Shown here one piece after another: positions 16,166 to 23,904 of a DNA stretch of 64,000 nucleotides; positions within the stretch are counted from its first letter, which is position 1; each line of letters begins with the position of its first letter. The notes below the pieces were generated by a model. It was not told where the DNA came from and did not search any database. It saw only the letters and a program-made list of their open reading frames with translations. The position numbers were made by a program, and so were the translations under genes. The DNA is from an uncultured Marvinbryantia sp. (GTDB taxonomy: Bacteria > Bacillota > Clostridia > Lachnospirales > Lachnospiraceae): NCBI GenBank assembly GCA_937915375.1, contig CALDMO010000043.1:76968-140967 (forward strand), written 5' to 3'.

Positions 16166-17062
16166 ATGAAGAAATTAAAAGGAATCGCAGCGCTTACAGC
16201 AGCGGCAATGATGCTGATAGCTTTTGGGGCAGGCAGCAGCGCCAAGGAACAGACAGAAGTGATGTCAGAAACAGAAAATGCGAAGGTAGCATCTGCCGAT
16301 GAAATGGCGGAACCGGAAGAAATTGTGGAAGACTGGATGGTTCCGATCAAAGGAGAGGAGCTGAATGACGGTATCTACGAGATCGAGGTGCGCAGCAGTT
16401 CTTCTATGTTTAAAGTGGTTGACTGTAGATTGACGGTAAAAGAAGGCGAGATGACGGCCGTTATGACAATGGGCGGCACCGGGTATCTGAATGTTTTTAT
16501 GGGAACCGGTGAAGAAGCGGTTAATGCGTCTGAGGAAACATACATTCCTTTTGAAGAGACGGCGGATGGTGCGCATACGTTTACTGTTCCGGTGGAAGCG
16601 CTGGATCAGGGGATTGATTGCGCGGCTTTCAGCAAAAAGAAAGAAAAATGGTATGACCGTGTTCTGGTATTTTTGTCAACTTCTTTGCCGGCGGAAGCAT
16701 TTAAAGAATTAAAAGTGACGACAGCGGAGGATTTGAAGCTGGAGGACGGCACTTATCTTGCAGAAGGAACACTTTCAGGCGGTTCAGGGAGAACAACGAT
16801 TGAATCTCCGTCAAGAATTACGGTTGAGAACGGTGAGTTGACGGCGGAAGTGGTTTTTTCCAGCCCGAATTACGATTATATGCTGGTTGATGATGAAAAA
16901 TATGAGATGGTGAATACGGAAGGAAATTCGACATTTCTGATTCCGATACCAGGCTTTGATTATAATATTCCGGTGGTTGCGGATACGATTGCTATGAGTA
17001 CACCGCATGAAATTGCGTATACGATCAGTTTTGACTCTGCAACGATCGAAAAGGTGGAATAA
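16166..17062 (+). CDS. Exported protein with two related beta-rich domains, function unknown
   Basis: 298 residues. Seen: signal peptide (residues 1-26, MKKLKG then a hydrophobic run), an acidic linker to about 64, domain 1 (about 66-175) and domain 2 (about 192-296). Both domains open with an (N/E)DGxY motif followed by a beta-strand pattern ending in TVKEGEMTA or TVENGELTA, so they look like repeats of one fold. Domain 1 has MFKVVDCRLT, FMGT and CAAFSKKKEKWYDR; Cys87 and Cys142 could pair. The layout recalls NEAT-type haem-binding domains, but this is only a resemblance. It lies between exported CbiK and the ABC binding protein under a B12 riboswitch, so a metal, tetrapyrrole or corrinoid ligand is likely. 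The lipobox Cys expected at residue 22 is absent. Confidence 0.8.
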   Translation: MKKLKGIAALTAAAMMLIAFGAGSSAKEQTEVMSETENAKVASADEMAEPEEIVEDWMVPIKGEELNDGIYEIEVRSSSSMFKVVDCRLTVKEGEMTAVMTMGGTGYLNVFMGTGEEAVNASEETYIPFEETADGAHTFTVPVEALDQGIDCAAFSKKKEKWYDRVLVFLSTSLPAEAFKELKVTTAEDLKLEDGTYLAEGTLSGGSGRTTIESPSRITVENGELTAEVVFSSPNYDYMLVDDEKYEMVNTEGNSTFLIPIPGFDYNIPVVADTIAMSTPHEIAYTISFDSATIEKVE

Positions 17063-17065
17063 TAC

Positions 17066-18202
17066 ATGAGATACGGAAAAGCCATTGCGGCATTTGGTGT
17101 AAATATGATTCTTCTTGGGGCATCCTGTACAGTAGTACAGGGTGCCGAACTCATATCCGGTCTGACATACAGTCACAGCATGGAGTTAGAATATGCCAGA
17201 CAGTTTACCGTTGATTATTATGAAGGCGATTATGTGCTGATAACGATTCCAGAAGATATGCAGCGGTTTCTTGTTGTGCCGGAGGGAAAGACAGCGCCGG
17301 AAAATTTAAGCGAAGAGATTACTGTATTGCAGCAGCCGCTGGAAAATATTTATTTGGTGGCAACTTCAGCAATGGATTTATTCCGGGCAATTGACGGCAT
17401 CAGCAGTATCCGTCTCTCCGGGACGGATATGGACGGCTGGTATATTGAGGAAGCAAAAGAAGCAATGAAAGCCGGGGATATGATTTATGCGGGCAAGTAT
17501 AATGCACCCGATTATGAACGGATCCTGGCAAATAATTGTGAATTGGCGGTGGAGTCAACGATGATTTATCATACGCCGGAAGTAAAGGAAAAACTGGAGT
17601 CTTTTGGTATTCCGGTGCTGGCGGAACGCTCCAGTTATGAGAGTCATCCGCTAGGCAGAACAGAGTGGATGAAACTGTATGCCGTGCTGTTGGACAAGGA
17701 GGAAGAAGCGCAGAACTTTTTTGATGAACAGCAGAAGTCGCTGGCAGAGGTACTTAAAGATAAAAATACCGGGAAAACGGTGGCATTTTTCTTTATCAGT
17801 TCTAATGGCTATGTGAATGTGCGAAAGTCCGGTGATTATGTTCCGAAAATGATTGAGCTGGCAGGAGGAAAGTATATTTTTCCAGAGTTGGGCGATGAGG
17901 AAAACGCGCTTTCAACAATGAATATGCAGATGGAAGATTTTTATGCCGGAGCGAAAGATGCGGATTATCTGATTTACAACAGCTCCATTGACGCGGAGCT
18001 GCACTCTCTTGATGAGATGCTGGATAAAAGCCCTTTGCTGGCAGATTTTAAAGCAGTAAAAGAGGGAAATGTCTGGTGTACACAGAAAAATCTGTTTCAG
18101 GAAACTACCGGGCTGCCGGCGTTGATCACAGACATTCACCGGATGCTTGTCAATGAGGATCCATCCTTGAAAGAACTGACATATATGAACAGACTGGAGT
18201 AA
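17066..18202 (+). CDS. ABC transporter substrate-binding protein, BtuF/FhuD-like
   Basis: 378 residues. Seen: signal sequence with LLGASC at 17-21, acceptable as a lipobox though Gly at -3 is unusual; then a long N-terminal extension and the two-lobed binding-protein pattern (LAVESTMIYHTPEVKEKL, GIPVLAERSSYESHPLGRTEW, KTVAFFFISSNGYVNVRKSGDYV, DYLIYNSSIDAE). This is the helical-backbone class III binding protein family used for cobalamin, haem and siderophores. It begins 3 bases after the two-domain protein and 3 bases before the permease, so a single operon is clear. The ligand cannot be read from sequence; B12 control suggests corrinoid, cobalt chelate or tetrapyrrole. Confidence 0.87.
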   Translation: MRYGKAIAAFGVNMILLGASCTVVQGAELISGLTYSHSMELEYARQFTVDYYEGDYVLITIPEDMQRFLVVPEGKTAPENLSEEITVLQQPLENIYLVATSAMDLFRAIDGISSIRLSGTDMDGWYIEEAKEAMKAGDMIYAGKYNAPDYERILANNCELAVESTMIYHTPEVKEKLESFGIPVLAERSSYESHPLGRTEWMKLYAVLLDKEEEAQNFFDEQQKSLAEVLKDKNTGKTVAFFFISSNGYVNVRKSGDYVPKMIELAGGKYIFPELGDEENALSTMNMQMEDFYAGAKDADYLIYNSSIDAELHSLDEMLDKSPLLADFKAVKEGNVWCTQKNLFQETTGLPALITDIHRMLVNEDPSLKELTYMNRLE

Positions 18203-18205
18203 ATC

Positions 18206-19216
18206 ATGCGCGGAAAAACAAATCTGAGATATCTGGTTTCCTTTATAATGTTGTTTATTTTACTGACGCTTCTGCTCATTTGGAATATCAATTCCGGGAG
18301 TGTGGATTTAAGTGTTGGTGAGATTGTTCAGATTTTGATGAAAAAGACAGGAGAAGAAACTGCTGTAAATATTATATGGGAGATCCGTCTGCCTCGTCTG
18401 CTGTCGGCATTGGTACTGGGAGGAGCGCTTTCTGTATCTGGTTTTCTTTTGCAGACATTTTTCGGTAATCCGATTGCCGGACCGTTTGTTTTGGGGATTT
18501 CATCCGGGGCAAAGCTGGTTGTTTCACTGGTAATGGTTTATATGCTGGGCAGGGGAGCGACAACCGGATCAGCGATGATGATCATTGCGGCATTTGCCGG
18601 ATCCCTTCTTTCCATGGCGTTTATTCTCGCGGTATCTCATAAAGTAAAAAATATGGCGATGCTTGTTACCTGCGGGATTATGATCGGCTATATCTGCTCG
18701 GCAGTGACAGATTTTGTGGTTACTTTTGCGGATGATTCCAATATTGTCAATCTTCATAACTGGTCACTGGGCAGTTTTTCCGGGATGACGTGGGAGAACC
18801 TCGAACTGATGACGGCGGTGATTTTTCTTACGCTGCTTTTTACTTTTTTTCTTTCCAAACCAATCGGCGCATATCAGCTGGGTGAAGTTTACGCGCGGAA
18901 TATGGGGGTAAATATCAGGCTGTTCCGTGTGCTGCTAATCTTGCTGTCGAGTATATTTTCAGCAACGGTGACGGCTTATGCCGGGCCGATTTCGTTTGTC
19001 GGTATTGCGGTTCCTCATCTGATGAAGAGTCTTTTACGGACAGCAAAACCGATTCTGGTGATTCCGGCCTGTTTTCTGGGAGGAGCGGTATTCTGTCTGT
19101 TTTGCGATCTGCTGGCGAGGACAATGTTTGCGCCGACAGAACTTTCTATCAGTTCGGTGACGGCGGTATTCGGCGCGCCGGTTGTAATTTACATGATGAT
19201 GCGCAGAAAGAGATAG
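18206..19216 (+). CDS. ABC transporter permease, FecCD/BtuC family
   Basis: 336 residues with about ten hydrophobic helices. Seen: IRLPRLLSALVLGGALSVSGFLLQTFFGNPIAGPFVLGISSGAK, compressed here to its key parts RLPRLLSALVLGGALSVSG and NPIAGP.LGISSGA, the classic FecCD signature; later YAGPISFVGIAVPHLM and the C-terminal PTELSISSVTAVFGAPVVIYMM. It would form a homodimeric channel with the next gene's ATPase. The start is 3 bases after the binding protein. Family assignment is firm; substrate is not. Confidence 0.92.
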   Translation: MRGKTNLRYLVSFIMLFILLTLLLIWNINSGSVDLSVGEIVQILMKKTGEETAVNIIWEIRLPRLLSALVLGGALSVSGFLLQTFFGNPIAGPFVLGISSGAKLVVSLVMVYMLGRGATTGSAMMIIAAFAGSLLSMAFILAVSHKVKNMAMLVTCGIMIGYICSAVTDFVVTFADDSNIVNLHNWSLGSFSGMTWENLELMTAVIFLTLLFTFFLSKPIGAYQLGEVYARNMGVNIRLFRVLLILLSSIFSATVTAYAGPISFVGIAVPHLMKSLLRTAKPILVIPACFLGGAVFCLFCDLLARTMFAPTELSISSVTAVFGAPVVIYMMMRRKR

Positions 19217-19257
19217 CGGTTTGCGCCGACAGAAGAACAAAAGGAAGAGAAAGCAGA

Positions 19258-20358
19258 ATGGAAAACGCATTTGTATATACAGATAAGATGACGGTTGGCT
19301 ACCATAAAAAGCCATTGATACGAGATATTGACATCCGTCTGGAACGGGGGCAGATCATGACGCTGATCGGACCAAACGGCGCCGGAAAATCAACGATTCT
19401 AAAGAGTATGATCGGACAGCTTTCTCTGCTGGGAGGAGTTGTCTTTCTGGATCAGAACAGCATACAGAAGATGGATGAAAAAGCGATTGCAAAAAAGATT
19501 TCTGTGGTGATGACAGAACGCCTCCATCCGGAATTAATGACCTGCGAAGATGTGGTAGGCACAGGACGTTATCCACATACCGGACGTCTGGGGATTTTGT
19601 CGGCGAAGGATCGGGAAAAAGTATATGAAGCGATGGAACTGGTGCATGCGTTGGAATTGCGCGATCGGGATTTTATGGAAATCAGTGATGGACAGAGGCA
19701 GAGAATTTTGCTGGCGCGGGCAATCTGTCAGGAACCAGAGATGATCGTACTTGACGAGCCGACCTCTTTTTTAGATATTCGTCATAAGCTGGAACTTCTG
19801 ACGATTTTGAAACAGATGGTGCAGAAAAAACAGGTGGCGGTGATCATGTCTTTGCATGAACTGGATCTTGCGCAGAAAATGTCAGATATTGTTGTCTGCG
19901 TTCATGGAGATACAATCGCGCGTTTTGGTCCGCCGGAGGAAATCTTTACTTCTGCATATATTCAGGAATTGTACGGCGTGACAAATGGCAGTTACAATGC
20001 ACATTTTGGCTGTGTGGAACTGGAAACGGTCATGGGAACGCCGCAGGTATTTGTAATCGGCGGGGGCGGCAGTGGTATTCCGATTTATCGTCAGCTGCAG
20101 AGAAAAGGAATCCCTTTTGTAACAGGAGTGCTGCATAAAAATGACATTGATTATGAAGTGGCAAAAGAACTGGCTGTGCAGACAATTTCTGAAGAGGCGT
20201 TTGAACCGATTGGGGAGGAAGCATTTTCCAGAGCAGTTTCTTTGATGAAGGGGTGCAAAAAAGTATTTTGTCCGCTGCAGCAGTTTGGAACGATGAATGA
20301 AAAGAACAGAGTGCTCACTGAATTGGCGGAAAAGATGGGAAAACTTTATGAAAAATAA
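19258..20358 (+). CDS. ABC transporter ATPase with extra C-terminal Rossmann-like domain
   Basis: 366 residues, about 100 longer than usual BtuD/FecE proteins. Residues 1-255 are the ATPase: Walker A GPNGAGKST (38-46), signature ISDGQRQ (142-148, a variant of LSGGQ common in this family), Walker B MIVLDEPT (162-169), His200 switch. Residues 262-366 begin QVFVIGGGGSGIP, a dinucleotide-type Gly-rich loop, and end in a helical stretch; they resemble a small Rossmann fold. The ATG at 19258 follows AAGGAAG; the upstream in-frame reading lies inside the permease. Last gene of the cbiK unit. The extension could sense a nucleotide or regulate uptake; that is inference. Confidence 0.9.
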   Translation: MENAFVYTDKMTVGYHKKPLIRDIDIRLERGQIMTLIGPNGAGKSTILKSMIGQLSLLGGVVFLDQNSIQKMDEKAIAKKISVVMTERLHPELMTCEDVVGTGRYPHTGRLGILSAKDREKVYEAMELVHALELRDRDFMEISDGQRQRILLARAICQEPEMIVLDEPTSFLDIRHKLELLTILKQMVQKKQVAVIMSLHELDLAQKMSDIVVCVHGDTIARFGPPEEIFTSAYIQELYGVTNGSYNAHFGCVELETVMGTPQVFVIGGGGSGIPIYRQLQRKGIPFVTGVLHKNDIDYEVAKELAVQTISEEAFEPIGEEAFSRAVSLMKGCKKVFCPLQQFGTMNEKNRVLTELAEKMGKLYEK

Positions 20359-20432
20359 CTCTTTTATTTTTTTATAAGCCGTGCTACAATAACACAGATA
20401 AACTATTTCGCAAAAAAGACAAAAACTGACAT

Positions 20433-20589
20433 GATAGAGGCGCAGGCTTCATCAGTACCGGAGACTTACAGGCAGGACCGCCGTTTCCGGGAAAGGGAAG
20501 ACTGCCGAAGTTTCTTTCTCCGGTCCGGGAAAAGGAGCTGGGATGCCGCAGAATATGCGGCATACTGTCACGTAATGTGGAGCGCTATC
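20433..20589 (+). promoter_or_regulatory. Lysine riboswitch (L box)
   Basis: Closing helix GATAG (20433) with CTATC (20585-20589) and the conserved blocks GATAGAGGCGC, GTACCGGAGA, GGGAAAGGGAAGACTGCCGAAG-type segment, GCTGGGATGCCG, and CATACTGTCACG with TGTGGAGCGC. These are the diagnostic pieces of the lysine aptamer. It fills the 364-base gap between the ABC ATPase and the carrier together with its terminator. A -10-like TACAAT sits at 20385-20390 with no good -35. Confidence 0.95.
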
Positions 20590-20642
20590 TGTGATGATTG
20601 ACTGATACGGATAAAATTTTAAAAATTTTATGTTTAGAGGTT

Positions 20643-20688
20643 ACACCGCAAATGCGTTCTCCATAGAGAAAGTACTTGCGGTGTTTTT
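20643..20688 (+). terminator. Lysine riboswitch terminator
   Basis: ACACCGCAA (20643-20651) pairs with TTGCGGTGT (20676-20684), with an inner TTCTC/GAGAA helix, followed by TTTT. It lies between the aptamer and the carrier gene. Confidence 0.85.
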
Positions 20689-20722
20689 GTATTTGAATGT
20701 GAAAGAAAAAGGAGAGAGAAAA

Positions 20723-22348
20723 ATGCAAAGAAACAAGAAAGTAAGGTTTTATCTGCTGCCTTTTTTGACGGTAATGTTTGTGCTGGCAATGGGAGTGCTG
20801 GCTGGTGCCGAGGAAGAAGCAGCAGAGTATGTTCCAAATTTGTATGCCACTGCATGGGCGCTTCTGCCGCCGGTTGTGGCAATTGGTCTGGCGCTGATTA
20901 CAAAGGAGGTTTACAGTTCGCTGTTTGTAGGGATTCTGGTCGGCGCGGTGATTTATTCCGGATTTCATTTTGAGATGACGGTAACGCATATTTTCCAGGG
21001 AGGAATTATTCAGGTGCTGTCAGATGAGTATAACGTCGGCATTCTGGTATTTCTGGTGATCCTTGGGGCAATGGTCGGTCTGATGAATAAAGCGGGAGGC
21101 TCAGCCGCGTTCGGACAGTTTGCGGCAAAGCATATTAAGAGCCGTGTCGGAGCGCAGCTGGCCACGATTTTTCTTGGTGTGCTGATTTTTATCGACGATT
21201 ATTTTAACTGTCTGACAGTCGGCAGCGTGATGCGTCCGGTAACGGATAAATTCAAAGTTTCCAGAGCAAAACTGGCTTATCTGATCGATGCGACGGCAGC
21301 GCCGATCTGTATTATCGCCCCGATTTCTTCCTGGGCGGCGGCGGTGACTGGCTTTGTAGAGGGAGAAAACGGATTTTCTATTTTTGTGCGTGCGATTCCT
21401 TATAACTTTTATGCGCTTCTGACGATCGTAATGATGGTGTCTATGGTGCTGCTGAAGCGTGAATTTGGTCCGATGGCAAAGCATGAAAGAAATGCCGAAA
21501 AGGGGGATCTGTTTACGACAGAGGGACGCCCGTACGGCGAAGCGCAGGATGAAGAGACGAATTTTAACGGAAAGGTGATCGATCTTCTGATTCCGATTCT
21601 TTCCCTGATTGTCTGCTGCGTGATTGGTATGCTGTATACGGGAGGCTTTTTTTCAGGTACGGATTTTGTGACGGCATTTTCCCAGAGTGATGCGTCGCTT
21701 GGACTGACTTTCGGAAGCTTTTTTGCTTTGGTAATTACGATCATTTTATATCAGATCCGTCGTGTACTGAATTTTCATGACTGCATGGCATGCATCCCGG
21801 AAGGATTTAAGGCGATGGTTCCGGCAATTTTGATTTTGACACTGGCTTGGAGCCTGAAAGCAATGACAGACAGTCTTGGAGCGGCAGAGTATGTAGAAGC
21901 GCTGATCCGCGGAAGCGCGCAGGGGCTGGTGAAATTCCTGCCGGCGATTATTTTTGTAATCGGATGCCTTCTGGCATTTGCAACCGGTACTTCCTGGGGA
22001 ACCTTTGGCATTTTGATTCCGATTGTTGTGGAAGCATTTTCGGCAAGCAACCCGCAGCTGATGATCATCTCGATTTCTGCCTGCATGGCAGGTGCGGTAT
22101 GCGGAGATCATTGCTCACCGATTTCGGATACAACGATCATGGCATCGGCAGGCGCGCAGTGCGAGCATGTAAACCATGTAACGACGCAGCTTCCATATGC
22201 AGTGATGGCAGCGATTGTTTCTTTTATCACTTATATCGTGGCAGGTTTTACACAGAGTGCATGGATTTCCCTGCCGATCGGTATTGTGCTGATGCTGGCA
22301 TTGATTACGGCTATGCATAAGATTACAAAACCAGCGGAAACGGATTGA
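20723..22348 (+). CDS. NhaC-family carrier, probable lysine importer (LysW-type)
   Basis: 541 residues with an N-terminal signal-like helix ending VLAGAEE and about eleven further membrane helices. Seen: NhaC-family blocks ALLPPVVAIGLALITKEVYSSL-type start, LVFLVILGAMVGLMNKAGG, FIDDYFNCLTVGSVMRP, ATGTSWGTFGILIPI and GDHCSPISDTTIMASAG. The family is annotated as Na+/H+ antiporter, but comparative genomics links lysine-riboswitch members (LysW) to lysine uptake. The riboswitch here supports that role. The ATG at 20723 follows AAAGGAGAG. Confidence 0.85.
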   Translation: MQRNKKVRFYLLPFLTVMFVLAMGVLAGAEEEAAEYVPNLYATAWALLPPVVAIGLALITKEVYSSLFVGILVGAVIYSGFHFEMTVTHIFQGGIIQVLSDEYNVGILVFLVILGAMVGLMNKAGGSAAFGQFAAKHIKSRVGAQLATIFLGVLIFIDDYFNCLTVGSVMRPVTDKFKVSRAKLAYLIDATAAPICIIAPISSWAAAVTGFVEGENGFSIFVRAIPYNFYALLTIVMMVSMVLLKREFGPMAKHERNAEKGDLFTTEGRPYGEAQDEETNFNGKVIDLLIPILSLIVCCVIGMLYTGGFFSGTDFVTAFSQSDASLGLTFGSFFALVITIILYQIRRVLNFHDCMACIPEGFKAMVPAILILTLAWSLKAMTDSLGAAEYVEALIRGSAQGLVKFLPAIIFVIGCLLAFATGTSWGTFGILIPIVVEAFSASNPQLMIISISACMAGAVCGDHCSPISDTTIMASAGAQCEHVNHVTTQLPYAVMAAIVSFITYIVAGFTQSAWISLPIGIVLMLALITAMHKITKPAETD

Positions 22349-22373
22349 CGCTTTGAGATTCTTTTGCTATAAT
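22345..22373 (+). promoter_or_regulatory. SigA-type promoter overlapping the carrier stop codon
   Basis: TTGACG at 22345-22350 (overlapping the TGA stop) and TATAAT at 22368-22373, 17-base spacer. It drives the structured leader and the CorC/CLC pair. Confidence 0.8.
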
Positions 22374-22379
22374 GATAGC

Positions 22380-22512
22380 ACTATTTGAAAGGAATCATGG
22401 CTGTTTAAGATGGACGACGCGGACAGTGATAACGGAGACGTATCTTTTTCGTCAATTATAAGAAGACAGATAGGACATAGTCTATACCTGCGGGAATAGG
22501 CTGTGTCTTTTT
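22380..22512 (+). promoter_or_regulatory. Unidentified structured leader ending in a terminator
   Basis: About 130 transcribed bases without an open frame of note. The last part is a terminator: GACATAGTCTAT (22474-22485) pairs with ATAGGCTGTGTC (22496-22507), 12 bp with two G-U pairs, then five T. Upstream is a purine-rich region with GACGA/TCGTC complementarity. I checked it by eye against fluoride, manganese (yybP-ykoY), magnesium and guanidine aptamers and could not match it. A ligand-sensing or leader-peptide attenuator is possible. Confidence 0.6.
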
Positions 22513-22555
22513 GTGTTTTTATTAAAGAAAGGACAGATAAAAAGGAGGAGTTGTT

Positions 22556-23875
22556 TTGGAAAATTCAGTTTTACTTATGATACTGCTGCAGGTAGTGCTG
22601 ATTGCATTAAACGCGGTGTTTGCCTGTGCGGAGATCGCGGTGATCTCTATCAATGATAATAAGCTTGCCCGTATGGCGGCTCAGGGGGATAAACGGGCAG
22701 TGCGTCTGGCGCGTCTTACCAGTCAGCCGGCCCGATTTTTAGCGACGATCCAGGTGGCGATCACGCTGTCCGGTTTTCTGGGAAGTGCGTTTGCAGCCGA
22801 TAATTTTTCGGATATTCTGGTTCAGTGGCTGCTGGATCTGGGGGCTCCCATTCCTGCGGAAACGCTTAATTCGCTGGCGGTTATTTTGATTACGCTGATT
22901 TTGTCTTATTTTACGCTGGTATTTGGTGAACTGGTGCCAAAGCGTGTGGCGATGCGAAAGGCAGAGCCTTTGGCGTTGGCGATGTCGGCGCTGATCCATG
23001 CGATTTCTGTGATTGCCGCGCCGATTGTCTGGTTTCTTACCGCTTCTACCAATACTATTTTACGTCTGATTGGCATTGATCCGAATGCGGAGGATGAGGA
23101 AGTGAGTGAAGAAGAAATCCGCATGATGGTGGATGCGGGCAGTGAAAAGGGAACAATCGATTCTGATGAACGCAATTTTATTCAGAATGTGTTTGAATTT
23201 GATGATCTGACGGTGGGAGAAATTGCTACGCATCGTATGGATGTGACTTTTTTGAGTCTGAAAGACGATATGGAAGAATGGAAAAGAATTCTTTATGACA
23301 GCCGTCATACGCGCTATCCGATCTGTGGGGAGACGCAGGATGACGTAGTGGGAATCTTAAACGCGAAAGAGTATTTCCGCTTGGAGGATACCAGCCGTGA
23401 AAGCGTGATGGAGCATGCGGTTCGTCCGGCCTATTTTGTGCCGGAAAATATAAAGGCGGACGTTTTATTCCGCAATATGAAACAGAACCGGAATAAATTT
23501 GCGGTTGTACTTGATGAATACGGCGGTATGTGCGGTATTGTGACGATGAATGACTTATTGGAACAGCTGGTGGGTAATCTGGATGATGAAGATGCCGCAG
23601 ATGAGATTACTCCGATCGAAGCAGTAGATGATACCACATGGAAGATTCACGGAACGGCGCTGTTAAAAGATATTTCCGAGGTGATGGGTGTTGCGCTTCC
23701 CTGTGAAGAGTGTGATACGTTTAATGGATTGATTTTCCAGACACTCGGGCGTGTGCCGGAAGACGGTACCACGGCGGAAGTAGAGGCTGCGGGGCTTGAA
23801 ATCCGCGTTTTGGAAATTATGGATCATCAGGTGCAGAAAGCATTGGTGAGTAAAAAGAAAGAAGAACAGAAATAG
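22556..23875 (+). CDS. CorC/HlyC-CNNM family membrane protein (DUF21 + CBS pair)
   Basis: 439 residues. Domain order: DUF21/CNNM membrane domain with about four helices (1-180; IALNAVFACAEIAVISINDNKL, FGELVPKRVAMRKAEPLA), a CBS pair (about 205-325; IATHRMDVTFLSL, RHTRYPICGETQDDVVGILNAKEY, VVLDEYGGMCGIVTMNDLLEQLVG), and a C-terminal CorC_HlyC domain. The family is linked to magnesium/cobalt efflux or sodium-magnesium exchange; older names say hemolysin. TTG start at 22556 is chosen because AAAGGAGGAG ends 5 bases upstream and no ATG is near. It is followed 29 bases later by an anion transporter. Confidence 0.9.
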   Translation: MENSVLLMILLQVVLIALNAVFACAEIAVISINDNKLARMAAQGDKRAVRLARLTSQPARFLATIQVAITLSGFLGSAFAADNFSDILVQWLLDLGAPIPAETLNSLAVILITLILSYFTLVFGELVPKRVAMRKAEPLALAMSALIHAISVIAAPIVWFLTASTNTILRLIGIDPNAEDEEVSEEEIRMMVDAGSEKGTIDSDERNFIQNVFEFDDLTVGEIATHRMDVTFLSLKDDMEEWKRILYDSRHTRYPICGETQDDVVGILNAKEYFRLEDTSRESVMEHAVRPAYFVPENIKADVLFRNMKQNRNKFAVVLDEYGGMCGIVTMNDLLEQLVGNLDDEDAADEITPIEAVDDTTWKIHGTALLKDISEVMGVALPCEECDTFNGLIFQTLGRVPEDGTTAEVEAAGLEIRVLEIMDHQVQKALVSKKKEEQK

Positions 23876-23904
23876 TCTGCGCATTTTGTGCAGACGGGGA
23901 GTGT

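Noticed and set aside
17066..20358. Naming the importer btuFCD
   Set aside because: The FecCD/BtuC family also carries haem and siderophores; B12 control alone does not fix the substrate, so symbols were left empty.
22374..22555. Fluoride, yybP-ykoY, magnesium or guanidine riboswitch
   Set aside because: Conserved core sequences of these classes were not found by eye; kept as unidentified leader.
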